A program made the position numbers and the translations under genes. Below the pieces are notes generated by a model. That model made no database searches and was not told the DNA's origin. It was given only the letters and a program-made list of their open reading frames with translations. This document shows, piece by piece, positions 1 through 5,800 of a DNA stretch of 8,670 nucleotides (its first letter is position 1; the number at the start of each line of letters is the position of its first letter). The DNA is from JANNRW01 sp031401815 (GTDB taxonomy: Bacteria; Desulfobacterota; Desulfuromonadia; Geobacterales; DSM-12255). Location of the stretch: contig JANNRW010000401.1 of NCBI GenBank assembly GCA_031401815.1, positions 1 through 8,670 of the forward strand. Reading direction: 5' to 3'.

Positions 1-493
1 GAAAATTCGAGAAATGGTATTGCGCAACCGTAGCCGAATAGATTATTTGGAGCGGTTCCAGTGCCTTATCGATGAGTACAATAGTGGAGCCCACAATGTA
101 GAGGCGATGTTCGAGGAGCTGGTTCGTTTTGCTAAATCACTCAATGAAGAAGATCGGCGTCACATGTTCGAGAACCTCACTGAAGAGGAACTTGCTCTTT
201 TTGATCTGCTGACCAAACCCGAGATGGATTTGACCGAAAAAGAACGGGCTGAGGTGAAAAAAGGTGCACAGGAGCTTCTGTTCCGGCTGAAGAAGGAGAA
301 ATTGGTCATCGACTGGCGCAAGCGGGAGCAGAGTCGCGCGGCAGTACGGCTACTGATTGAAAAGGCTCTGGATGATTTTCTGCCGCGAACTTTTAGTAAA
401 GACCTTTATGAGCTGAAGTGCGAGAGTGTTTACCAGCATGTGTATGATTCGTACGCGGGGCAGGGGCGCAGTGTGTATGCAACTTTTCACTGA
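1..493 (+). CDS. hsdR: Type I restriction enzyme R subunit (HsdR), C-terminal fragment
   Basis: The frame is open from the left edge (first whole codon at position 2, giving KIRE before the first Met), so this is the 3' end of a longer gene and not a 159-residue protein. About 163 residues are visible. They match the C-terminal helical domain of type I restriction R subunits (DUF3387 type) as I remember it: a YNSGAHNVEAMFEELVRFAK stretch, then EELALFDLLTKP, then KLVIDWRKREQSRAAVR, ending in YELKCESVYQHVYDSY near the C-terminus. In full-length HsdR this domain follows the nuclease and the ATP-driven translocase motors and is thought to dock onto the HsdM/HsdS methyltransferase core. The nuclease and helicase motifs lie outside the window, so activity cannot be judged. 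The MazG-like gene follows after about 20 nt and is probably co-transcribed. Domain assignment is firm; integrity of the whole gene is unknown. Confidence 0.9.
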   Translation, partial: KIREMVLRNRSRIDYLERFQCLIDEYNSGAHNVEAMFEELVRFAKSLNEEDRRHMFENLTEEELALFDLLTKPEMDLTEKERAEVKKGAQELLFRLKKEKLVIDWRKREQSRAAVRLLIEKALDDFLPRTFSKDLYELKCESVYQHVYDSYAGQGRSVYATFH

Positions 494-504
494 CAAATTA
501 AGGT

Positions 505-514
505 GGTGACCACT
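505..514 (+). promoter_or_regulatory. Ribosome-binding site region deciding the MazG-like start
   Basis: The purine-rich AAGGTGGTG (starting about 499) resembles the Shine-Dalgarno consensus and sits about 7 nt before the ATG at 515. The two GTG codons at 503 and 506 are part of it and are therefore unlikely starts. Confidence 0.6.
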
Positions 515-886
515 ATGAACCAGAGTGAAAAAATCAACTCAATTGAACTTCTTCGTGACCGGCTGCGTGAGTTTGCAAGGGAGCGGGAGTGGGATCAGTT
601 TCATACCCCCAAGAACCTCTCCATGGCGCTGATTGCCGAGGCGGCCGAGCTGGTGGAGCATTTTCAGTGGGTGGATGGTAACTGCAGTCATCTGCTTGAG
701 GAAAAGGTTCGACCGTCTGTCGAGGAGGAGATAGCTGATATTTTTATCTATCTGGTCAGAATTGCCGACAAGCTTGATATAGATCTTTACACTGCTGCCG
801 AGCGGAAGATTGCCATCAATGCCATTAAATACCCGGCTGACAGGGTTCGCGGGAGCGCAAAAAAGTATACGGAGTATGAGGATTAG
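515..886 (+). CDS. MazG-like nucleotide pyrophosphohydrolase
   Basis: A 123-residue all-alpha protein of the MazG/dCTP pyrophosphatase superfamily, which hydrolyses (d)NTPs to the monophosphate and pyrophosphate using Mg2+ held by acidic residues. The single-domain length suits this family. Metal-site motifs are visible: HTPKNLSMALIAEAAELVEHFQW at about residues 30-52, containing the E-x-x-E pair E42/E45, and EEIADIFIYL at 71-80, supplying E72 and D75. I chose the ATG at 515 because AAGGTGGTG lies at a normal distance upstream; an upstream in-frame GTG at 503 falls inside that ribosome-binding sequence. The gene lies just after hsdR, so it may belong to the same transcript and could act on nucleotides during phage infection, but that role is inferred. 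A housekeeping role in removing non-canonical nucleotides such as 5-methyl-dCTP is equally possible. Substrate cannot be read from the sequence. Confidence 0.88.
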   Translation: MNQSEKINSIELLRDRLREFAREREWDQFHTPKNLSMALIAEAAELVEHFQWVDGNCSHLLEEKVRPSVEEEIADIFIYLVRIADKLDIDLYTAAERKIAINAIKYPADRVRGSAKKYTEYED

Positions 887-904
887 ATGCTTGAGGGGCA
901 GTAA

Positions 905-929
905 TCAGTGGTCAGGAGTCAGTTGTCAG
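905..929. repeat. Short heptad-spaced TCAG repeat
   Basis: TCAG occurs at 905, 912, 919 and 926, exactly every 7 nt, with variable triplets between (TGG, GAG, TTG). It lies in the gap after the MazG-like gene, just before the terminator. Longer heptameric repeats of this GTCAGTG flavour are a recurring kind of intergenic element in bacterial genomes, so this could be a short copy or a remnant. No function can be assigned. Confidence 0.6.
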
Positions 930-937
930 CATGAACC

Positions 938-991
938 TTAAAACAACAAGAGAGCCTGTCGATAATTCGCCAGGCTCTCTTGTTGTTTTAA
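938..991. terminator. Strong bidirectional rho-independent terminator
   Basis: A perfect inverted repeat of 21 bp (938-958 with 971-991) surrounds a 12-nt loop. Its G+C-rich inner part (GAGAGCCTG / CAGGCTCTC) is flanked by A/T-rich outer arms, so either strand gives a hairpin ending in a run of U (GTTGTTTT on both strands). It sits between the convergent MazG-like gene (+) and the cytochrome gene (-), where one shared terminator would be expected to stop both. Confidence 0.93.
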
Positions 992-1002
992 TATTTGTCG
1001 GA

Positions 1003-1287
1003 TTATTTGTGATGACAATCCTTGCAGCCTGTCGGGCCGGCTTTCTGGTCAACATGACACCCTTTGCAGATCAGGTGCGCCATCTCCTTGCCAAAACCCT
1101 CAATCTTCCCTCCTACGCCGCTTGCATGGCAGGGGGTACAAACATCCTTCATCTGCATATGTTTCTGGTGCTCAAAGGTTACATCACCCGGTTTTGCCGG
1201 AAGCATCATAACTTTTGCAGGGTCAGCAGCCAGGGCGACTCCTGCTGACATGACCGCAACTGCTGCAAACAGGACTAGAAATTTCAT
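1003..1287 (-). CDS. Periplasmic triheme cytochrome c7, PpcA family
   Basis: A 94-residue protein. Residues 1-20 (MKFLVLFAAVAVMSAGVALA) form a clear Sec signal peptide with an AxA-type cleavage site, leaving a 74-residue mature protein. Three haem attachment motifs are present, CTPCH (50-54), CKGCH (74-78) and CKDCH (88-92). H40, H43 and H71 are at the places expected for the distal axial ligands, so three bis-His haems are predicted. The stretch KIEGFGKEMAH is characteristic of the PpcA-E periplasmic cytochromes of Geobacter, which shuttle electrons from the inner membrane to outer-membrane conduits during extracellular respiration. Start choice: the ATG at 1287 has AAGGAGA about 8 nt upstream and directly begins the signal peptide; an ORF extending upstream to 1350 has no such support. 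Which PpcA-E paralogue it corresponds to cannot be decided here. It appears monocistronic, running towards the terminator at 938-991. Confidence 0.95.
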   Translation of the reverse strand: MKFLVLFAAVAVMSAGVALAADPAKVMMLPAKPGDVTFEHQKHMQMKDVCTPCHASGVGGKIEGFGKEMAHLICKGCHVDQKAGPTGCKDCHHK

Positions 1288-1324
1288 AATAGATTTCTCC
1301 TTTATCTGTATTTGATTTTTTGAA

Positions 1325-1352
1325 AGTATACAGGGATTTTTCTCCTGCACAA
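1325..1352 (-). promoter_or_regulatory. Candidate promoter of the triheme cytochrome gene
   Basis: On the minus strand, TTGTGC (1352-1347) is followed after 16 bp by TATACT (1330-1325). The -10 box continues as TATACTTT, which resembles the TATACTT-type -10 favoured by RpoS in enterobacteria, but sigma-70 would also accept it. The implied 5' leader is about 30 nt and contains the AAGGAGA ribosome-binding site. Confidence 0.5.
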
Positions 1353-1400
1353 CAGCGCCAGCAAAAATATTTCAACAGTGTGATCAGGCTTTTCCGTATC

Positions 1401-1429
1401 TTGACTTTTACTGCTGCTCCTGCCATAAC
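1401..1429 (+). promoter_or_regulatory. Candidate promoter of the miaA-like / glycosyltransferase pair
   Basis: TTGACT (1401-1406) and CATAAC (1424-1429) are separated by 17 bp, giving a sigma-70-like promoter about 30 bp before the ATG at 1465. It diverges from the cytochrome promoter within the same 177-bp intergenic region. The -35 is good and the -10 is moderate. Confidence 0.4.
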
Positions 1430-1464
1430 CGCAAAGAGTTTATCAATAGCTCCTTTCAGGGATC

Positions 1465-2412
1465 ATGCAATTAATGAATCATCAAAATCTGAGTCCAACT
1501 CTCCCCTCCACGAATCTGCTGGTTATCCTTGGCCCCACTGCTTGCGGAAAGACACGGCTGGCCGTGTCAGTTGCCCGTAAACTGAATGGTGAGATAATTT
1601 CGGCTGACTCCCGTCAGGTATTCAGGCGGATGGATATAGGTACCGGCAAGGATCTTGCCGAGTATGGCGAGATTCCGTTTCACTTGATCGATATCCTTGA
1701 GCCGGGAGAAGAGTTTTCCGTATTTGAGTTTCAGAAGCATTTCACTGATGCGTTCAATCTAGTGTCTTCACGAGGCAAGCTGCCGATTCTGACCGGTGGT
1801 ACCGGGCTTTATCTGGATTCGGTACTTCGGGGCTACCGGATGGTCATTGCACCGGAGAACGTGGATCTCCGCAGAGTGCTTGAGACTCTTTCCATCGACC
1901 AGTTGCGCAGACAACTTCTGGAACTATCTCCGGAGCAGCACAACTCGACCGATCTGATCCACCGTGAAAGGCTTATCCGTGCAATCGAGATCGCAGTTCA
2001 TCAAAAGGGGGAGGGAGCAAACGAAGTTATCCGGCTCCCTTTACTGCAACCTCTTGTTTTCGGCATAAGACTGGAACGGGATATTGTTCGCAAACGTATA
2101 ACCGAGCGTCTTAGAATTCGTTTGCAGGAGGGGATGATTGAAGAGGTGCAACGGCTTTTGCTAGAGGGTGTTTCACCTGAGAGACTTGATTCCTATGGTC
2201 TGGAATACCGCTATGTGAGCCGTTATCTGGCTGGTCGGCTGAATAAAAATGACATGTTCCAGAAGCTCAATTCAGCAATTCACGATTTTGCCAAGAGCCA
2301 GGAGAGCTGGTTTCGCCGTATGGAGAAACATGGAGTGGAGATAATCTGGCTTGATGGTACAGGTGATCCGCTTGCAGTAGTTCTGAAGGAGATGGCCAGG
2401 CATGCGGGGTGA
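1465..2412 (+). CDS. miaA: MiaA-family tRNA dimethylallyltransferase, divergent type
   Basis: A 315-residue protein of the MiaA family, which transfers a dimethylallyl group from DMAPP to N6 of A37 in tRNAs reading UNN codons. Visible motifs: P-loop GPTACGKT (23-30), ISADSRQVFRRMDIGTGK (45-62) with the conserved Asp, HLIDI (73-77), TGGTGLYLDSVLRG (110-123) and HRERLIRAIE (166-175). The C-terminal tRNA-binding part departs from the usual form: GLEYRY (245-250) replaces the common AIGYKE, and FAKSQESWFRR (275-285) replaces YAKRQxTWFRR, so the usual KRQ is KSQ here. This resembles the second MiaA type I recall from Bacteroidota, and Geobacter-type genomes may carry a canonical miaA elsewhere. 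The start is uncertain: ATG at 1465 or 1474, with only a weak AGGGA before them. The 3' end overlaps the glycosyltransferase gene by 11 nt. Family membership is firm; whether it acts on the normal tRNA set is open. Confidence 0.9.
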   Translation: MQLMNHQNLSPTLPSTNLLVILGPTACGKTRLAVSVARKLNGEIISADSRQVFRRMDIGTGKDLAEYGEIPFHLIDILEPGEEFSVFEFQKHFTDAFNLVSSRGKLPILTGGTGLYLDSVLRGYRMVIAPENVDLRRVLETLSIDQLRRQLLELSPEQHNSTDLIHRERLIRAIEIAVHQKGEGANEVIRLPLLQPLVFGIRLERDIVRKRITERLRIRLQEGMIEEVQRLLLEGVSPERLDSYGLEYRYVSRYLAGRLNKNDMFQKLNSAIHDFAKSQESWFRRMEKHGVEIIWLDGTGDPLAVVLKEMARHAG

Positions 2413-3667
2413 CATTGTCAGAGCCTATCTGGAGCAGAGGGCTGTGCATGGCTCCTGGAGTCTGGAGTTGACCAGATCGGGATTATTCCCCGGCGGCATT
2501 GTTATTCCGGTTCTGGCTGAAGCTGACACTCTTTTGATACTGCTTGAATCACTTTCTTCTGACAGTTCACTCCCTGCATCAGGGCTACTGGTTGTATTCG
2601 TGATAAATAACCGGGAAGATGCAGGTTCCGATGTGAAGAGTGACAACGCTCGCTCCCTTGCCCTGCTTCGTGATATTTCTCCCAGACTCCCATTCCCTGT
2701 CGGAATAATCGATGCTTCTACTCCCGGGTTTTCACTTCCTGACAAGGGTGGTGGTGTTGGCCTTGCTCGCAAGCTGGGCCATGATCTCCTCCTCCCATCG
2801 CTCGATTTTTCAGGAGTTGATCCTGTTATTATCTCCCTTGATGCTGACACCCAGGTGAGCCAGGGGTATGCAGGAGCGATCATGGATCACTTTCGCTACT
2901 CCAAGGCAGGTGGAGCAGTTATCCCTTTTACACATCAATCAGCAACAGGGGAGAGGGAGAATCAGGCCATTGAGCGGTATGAACTGTTTCTGCGCTGCTA
3001 TGTAGCAGGTCTTGCCCATGCTGGTTCTCCTTATGCTTTCCATACCGTTGGGAGCGCAATGGCCTGCCGGGCTTCGGCGTATCTGAAATGCGGCGGTATG
3101 AACAAGAGGCAGGCAGGTGAGGATTTTTATTTCCTGCAGTCTCTTGCAAAAACCTCAGGAGTTGAGCAGGTTGAAGGGGCAATGGTATTCCCCTCGCCAC
3201 GCCGCTCCTGGCGCGTCCCATTTGGCACCGGTCGGTCAGTCGGAATGCTGCTGGATGGTGATCCTGAAGCTGTGCTATTCTACCGCCCCGAGTGTTACCT
3301 GTTGCTGCAAAAGTGGCTTTCAGTTGCGGAAGCAGGGTGCATGAACCGTAGTGACGATCTGATGGAACAGGCAGGGAGATTGTCATCATATCTGCATAGC
3401 TTTCTCATGGATCAGAATTTCCCGAAAACCTGGAGTGGGCTTCTTAGTCACAACCCGGGTCAGGATCGCCTGAGCAGAGCTTTTCACAACTGGTTTGATG
3501 CCTTCAGGACAATGAAGTTATTTCATTATCTGTCAGACAGCTCTTTGCCTCGCACTCAGCCAGAACAGATTGTAAATACCTGGCCTGATGCCTGGGGGAA
3601 GGCGGAGCTGTTGCTGCACGAAAGGCTGGAATACCTTCGCAGGGTGCAAGGGGCTATTCAGGTTTAG
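2402..3667 (+). CDS. Family 2 glycosyltransferase, soluble, acceptor unknown
   Basis: A 421-residue protein with a GT-A (GT2-like) fold. From the N-terminus: IPVLAEADTLLILLESL (35-51, nucleotide-binding strand), FVINN (66-70), a KGGGVGLARKLGHD segment (115-128), the DxD-type metal/sugar-nucleotide motif LDADT (146-150), GSAMACR (217-223), the acceptor-side GGMNKRQAGEDFYFL (231-245) with the GED catalytic-base motif, and PSPRRSWRVPFGTGRSV (264-280). No signal peptide or membrane helix is visible, so it should act in the cytoplasm. The C-terminal ~140 residues are of no recognisable domain. Translation starts inside the miaA-like gene (11-nt overlap; AAGGAG at 2386-2391, 10 nt before ATG), suggesting coupled expression. 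Donor and acceptor are not evident. A small-molecule acceptor such as a glycerate or a tRNA modification is possible but unproven. Confidence 0.82.
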   Translation: MRGDIVRAYLEQRAVHGSWSLELTRSGLFPGGIVIPVLAEADTLLILLESLSSDSSLPASGLLVVFVINNREDAGSDVKSDNARSLALLRDISPRLPFPVGIIDASTPGFSLPDKGGGVGLARKLGHDLLLPSLDFSGVDPVIISLDADTQVSQGYAGAIMDHFRYSKAGGAVIPFTHQSATGERENQAIERYELFLRCYVAGLAHAGSPYAFHTVGSAMACRASAYLKCGGMNKRQAGEDFYFLQSLAKTSGVEQVEGAMVFPSPRRSWRVPFGTGRSVGMLLDGDPEAVLFYRPECYLLLQKWLSVAEAGCMNRSDDLMEQAGRLSSYLHSFLMDQNFPKTWSGLLSHNPGQDRLSRAFHNWFDAFRTMKLFHYLSDSSLPRTQPEQIVNTWPDAWGKAELLLHERLEYLRRVQGAIQV

Positions 3668-3678
3668 ACTCAATTTAG

Positions 3679-3708
3679 TTGACATCAGATCCAGGCTTCA
3701 ACTATTTA
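3679..3708 (+). promoter_or_regulatory. Candidate sigma-70 promoter before ppnP
   Basis: A perfect -35 TTGACA (3679-3684) is followed after 18 bp by TATTTA (3703-3708). It lies in the 75-bp gap after the glycosyltransferase gene, suggesting that ppnP and the downstream genes form a separate transcription unit. Confidence 0.5.
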
Positions 3709-3742
3709 CTGCTGTAACCAATTACTGCCCAAGGAGAGTTAA

Positions 3743-4057
3743 ATGTCCGAATTCAGCAATGTAACAGTTGTCCGCGAAGCAAACATCTACTTCAATGGCA
3801 AAGTCGCAAGTCATACGATTCTTTTTGCCGACGGATCCAAAAAGACCCTGGGGGTCATGCAGCCTGGAGAGTACGTGTTTTCTACAGCAAAAGCAGAGAT
3901 CATGGAGATCATGAGCGGCGAGCTTGATCTGCTTCTGGCCGGTTCGACCGAATGGCTGACTGTCAAGGGTGGAGAAGAGTTCAATGTGCCAGCCAACTCA
4001 AGTTTTTCAATGAGGGTAAAAACAGTCTCTGACTACTGCTGCTCATTTATCGACTGA
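3743..4057 (+). CDS. ppnP: Pyrimidine/purine nucleoside phosphorylase PpnP
   Basis: A 104-residue single-cupin protein of the PpnP (formerly YaiE, DUF1255) family, which phosphorolyses a wide range of ribonucleosides to free base and ribose-1-phosphate. Family hallmarks seen: ANIYFNGKVASHTI (13-26), KTLGVMQPGEYVFSTAKAE (34-52), EIMSGELDLLL (55-65) and a closing EEFNVPANSSFSMRV (78-92). Size is close to the ~94-residue E. coli protein, with about 10 extra N-terminal residues. Start at ATG 3743 is supported by AAGGAGAG at 3731. The gluQ reading frame opens 4 nt after its stop, so the two are probably translated from one message. In this block it would supply nucleoside salvage alongside SurE and Apt. 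Confidence 0.93.
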   Translation: MSEFSNVTVVREANIYFNGKVASHTILFADGSKKTLGVMQPGEYVFSTAKAEIMEIMSGELDLLLAGSTEWLTVKGGEEFNVPANSSFSMRVKTVSDYCCSFID

Positions 4058-4061
4058 TAGC

Positions 4062-4991
4062 GTGCGTACCGTTATGACCGGCAGATTTGCACCATCACCT
4101 ACCGGGCCGCTGCATCTTGGTTCACTGGTGGCTGCACTCGGGAGCTATCTTTTTGCCAGAAGCTTAGAAGGGCGCTGGCTCTTGAGAGTTGACGATCTCG
4201 ATCAGCCACGTGTTATTCCCGGTATGGCAGATGATATCTTGCGAACTCTGGAGGAACTTGGATTTGAATGGGATAGTGACCCTGTCTGGCAGAGCAGCCG
4301 ATGCGCTGCATATGAAGAGGCTCTTCAACAGTTGCAGAAAAGTGGTGAGACATATGCTTGCGGCTGTTCCCGTGCTGAAATAGCCCGGATTGCTTCAGCT
4401 CCTCACGGAGATGCTGATGAACTGGTTTACCCCGGAATCTGCCGCAACGGAATAGCTGCTGGCAAGGAGCCGCGCGCCATCCGGATAAAGGTTTCAGGGG
4501 AGCCGATCTGTTTTGTTGATGCTGTTTTTGGTGACTTTTGCCAGAATCTGTCCAAAGTCTGTGGGGATTTTATCATCAGAAGGGCAGATGGTCTGTTTGC
4601 CTATCATCTTGCAACTGTTGTTGATGATGCTGCTGCCGGAGTAAATCAGGTTGTCAGAGGGGCTGATCTCCTCTCCTCAACCCCTCGGCAGATATTTCTC
4701 CGGCAACTGCTCGGTCTTGAGCAGCCTGATTATTGTCATCTGCCGCTGGTTACGGCTCCTGGCGGCGCAAAGCTTAGCAAGCGTGACAGTGCTGTTTCAC
4801 TTGCAGCAGGCAGAAATCTTCAAAAAGATGGCGGGGCTCTTCTCCTTCAGGCGCTCTGTTTTCTTGGCCAGCCGGTTGCTGAAATCTCTTCTGCAATGCC
4901 GGTAAAGGAGATACTGAAGCAGGCCGTACTGAACTTCAACCCTGGGAAGATATCTACAATTGGCAGAGCATTTCCTCTGGAGAGCAATTAG
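4062..4991 (+). CDS. gluQ: Glutamyl-queuosine tRNA(Asp) synthetase (GluQRS)
   Basis: A 309-residue truncated glutamyl-tRNA synthetase paralogue lacking the anticodon-binding domain. It activates glutamate and attaches it to the queuosine base at position 34 of tRNA-Asp. Seen: class I signature FAPSPTGPLHLGS (9-21) with the HIGH-like HLGS; LRVDDLDQPRVIPG (41-54), the glutamate/ATP-site segment; a zinc site formed by C100, C102, Y123 and C127 (CGC and YPGIC); and the KMSKS-like KLSKR (237-241). The length matches GluQRS and is well short of full GluRS. The start is ambiguous. GTG at 4062 is 4 nt after the ppnP stop, and an in-frame ATG at 4074 fits the usual short N-terminus; neither has an obvious Shine-Dalgarno sequence, so translation may be coupled to ppnP. 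The stop codon overlaps the surE start (TAGTG). A queuosine-making or -salvaging pathway is implied elsewhere in the genome. Confidence 0.93.
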   Translation: MRTVMTGRFAPSPTGPLHLGSLVAALGSYLFARSLEGRWLLRVDDLDQPRVIPGMADDILRTLEELGFEWDSDPVWQSSRCAAYEEALQQLQKSGETYACGCSRAEIARIASAPHGDADELVYPGICRNGIAAGKEPRAIRIKVSGEPICFVDAVFGDFCQNLSKVCGDFIIRRADGLFAYHLATVVDDAAAGVNQVVRGADLLSSTPRQIFLRQLLGLEQPDYCHLPLVTAPGGAKLSKRDSAVSLAAGRNLQKDGGALLLQALCFLGQPVAEISSAMPVKEILKQAVLNFNPGKISTIGRAFPLESN

Positions 4992-5737
4992 TGAAAATAC
5001 TGGTGACAAATGATGATGGCATAAAAGCTCCGGGGATTATCTCTCTCGCAGAAGCTCTGGCAAGGGTAGGGGAAGTAGCTGTTGTAGCTCCGGACAGGGA
5101 ACGGAGTGCTGTCTCTCATGCCCTGACGCTTCATCACCCGCTCAGGGCTGAAATGATTGCCCCTGGCCGTTTTTCAGTTGACGGGACGCCAACTGACTGC
5201 GTTAATCTCGGCATTCACAGTCTTCTCGAATTTCATCCGGATCTTGTTGTTTCAGGAATTAACAGGGGGGCGAATATCGGAGATGATGTGACCTACTCAG
5301 GCACAGTTGCAGCTGCCATGGAAGCAACTCTGATGGGAATACCCGCTTTTGCAATCTCTCTGGCCACTCTGTCGGAAGATGCCGATTATTCTGTTGCAGC
5401 AGAGTTTGCAGCCCGTCTGGTTCGCATGATCAGAGACAATGGCCTTCCAAGAGATACTTTTCTTAATGTGAATGTCCCTGAACGGCCAACTGCTCAATTA
5501 CTGGAGCCCCTGATAACTACACAGGGGAAACGGCGCTATGAAGGCACAATTGTTGACATGGTTGATCCCAGAGGTCGCTCGTATTACTGGATCGGAACCG
5601 CAGATCTTAATTTCCACGATATTGAAGGATCAGATTTTGCCGCCATAAGCAGAGGACACATCTCGATAACACCGCTTCATCTGGACATGACCAATCATGA
5701 GTCAATTGCCCGGCTGAAAATGTGGAACATCCGCTAG
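4991..5737 (+). CDS. surE: 5'/3'-nucleotidase SurE
   Basis: A 248-residue metal-dependent phosphatase that removes phosphate from nucleoside 5'- and 3'-monophosphates (some members also act on short polyphosphates). It starts with the family signature ILVTNDDGIKAPG (3-15), whose D8 and D9 bind the metal. S39 (in RERSAVS) and N95 (in GINRGANIGDDVTYSGTV, 89-105) complete the site known from Thermotoga SurE. Length is typical. The start is a GTG sharing one base with the gluQ stop (TAGTG), with GGAGAG 6 nt upstream, so the two genes are translationally linked. It is followed 63 bp later by pcm. The surE-pcm-rpoS order is also found, with nlpD added, in enterobacteria, where the genes are linked to stationary-phase survival. 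Confidence 0.97.
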   Translation: MKILVTNDDGIKAPGIISLAEALARVGEVAVVAPDRERSAVSHALTLHHPLRAEMIAPGRFSVDGTPTDCVNLGIHSLLEFHPDLVVSGINRGANIGDDVTYSGTVAAAMEATLMGIPAFAISLATLSEDADYSVAAEFAARLVRMIRDNGLPRDTFLNVNVPERPTAQLLEPLITTQGKRRYEGTIVDMVDPRGRSYYWIGTADLNFHDIEGSDFAAISRGHISITPLHLDMTNHESIARLKMWNIR

Positions 5738-5740
5738 TTC

Positions 5741-5769
5741 TGGACTTTATTCATCTCATTTGTTATAAA
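5741..5769 (+). promoter_or_regulatory. Candidate promoter for pcm-rpoS
   Basis: TGGACT (5741-5746) and TATAAA (5764-5769) with an optimal 17-bp spacer lie in the 63-bp surE-pcm gap, about 30 bp ahead of the pcm ATG. It could start a pcm-rpoS transcript independent of surE. Confidence 0.5.
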
Positions 5770-5800
5770 CCCTCCATCTCTGTATTTGCCAAGGTGACCA

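Noticed and set aside
503..514. Earlier GTG start for the MazG-like protein
   Set aside because: The GTG codons are part of the Shine-Dalgarno-like AAGGTGGTG; ATG 515 is correctly spaced from it.
931..1248. Plus-strand open frame of about 105 residues beginning in the terminator stem
   Set aside because: It starts in the hairpin and runs antisense to the cytochrome gene, whose signal peptide and three CxxCH motifs show the real coding strand. No ribosome-binding site.
1288..1350. N-terminal extension of the cytochrome to a Met at 1350
   Set aside because: It would bury the signal peptide after 21 extra residues and would include the predicted promoter and ribosome-binding site.
2425..2883. 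Minus-strand open frame within the glycosyltransferase gene
   Set aside because: Low-complexity Ser/Pro/Arg-rich translation with no motif, opposite a strand with clear GT2 motifs; it is a shadow frame.
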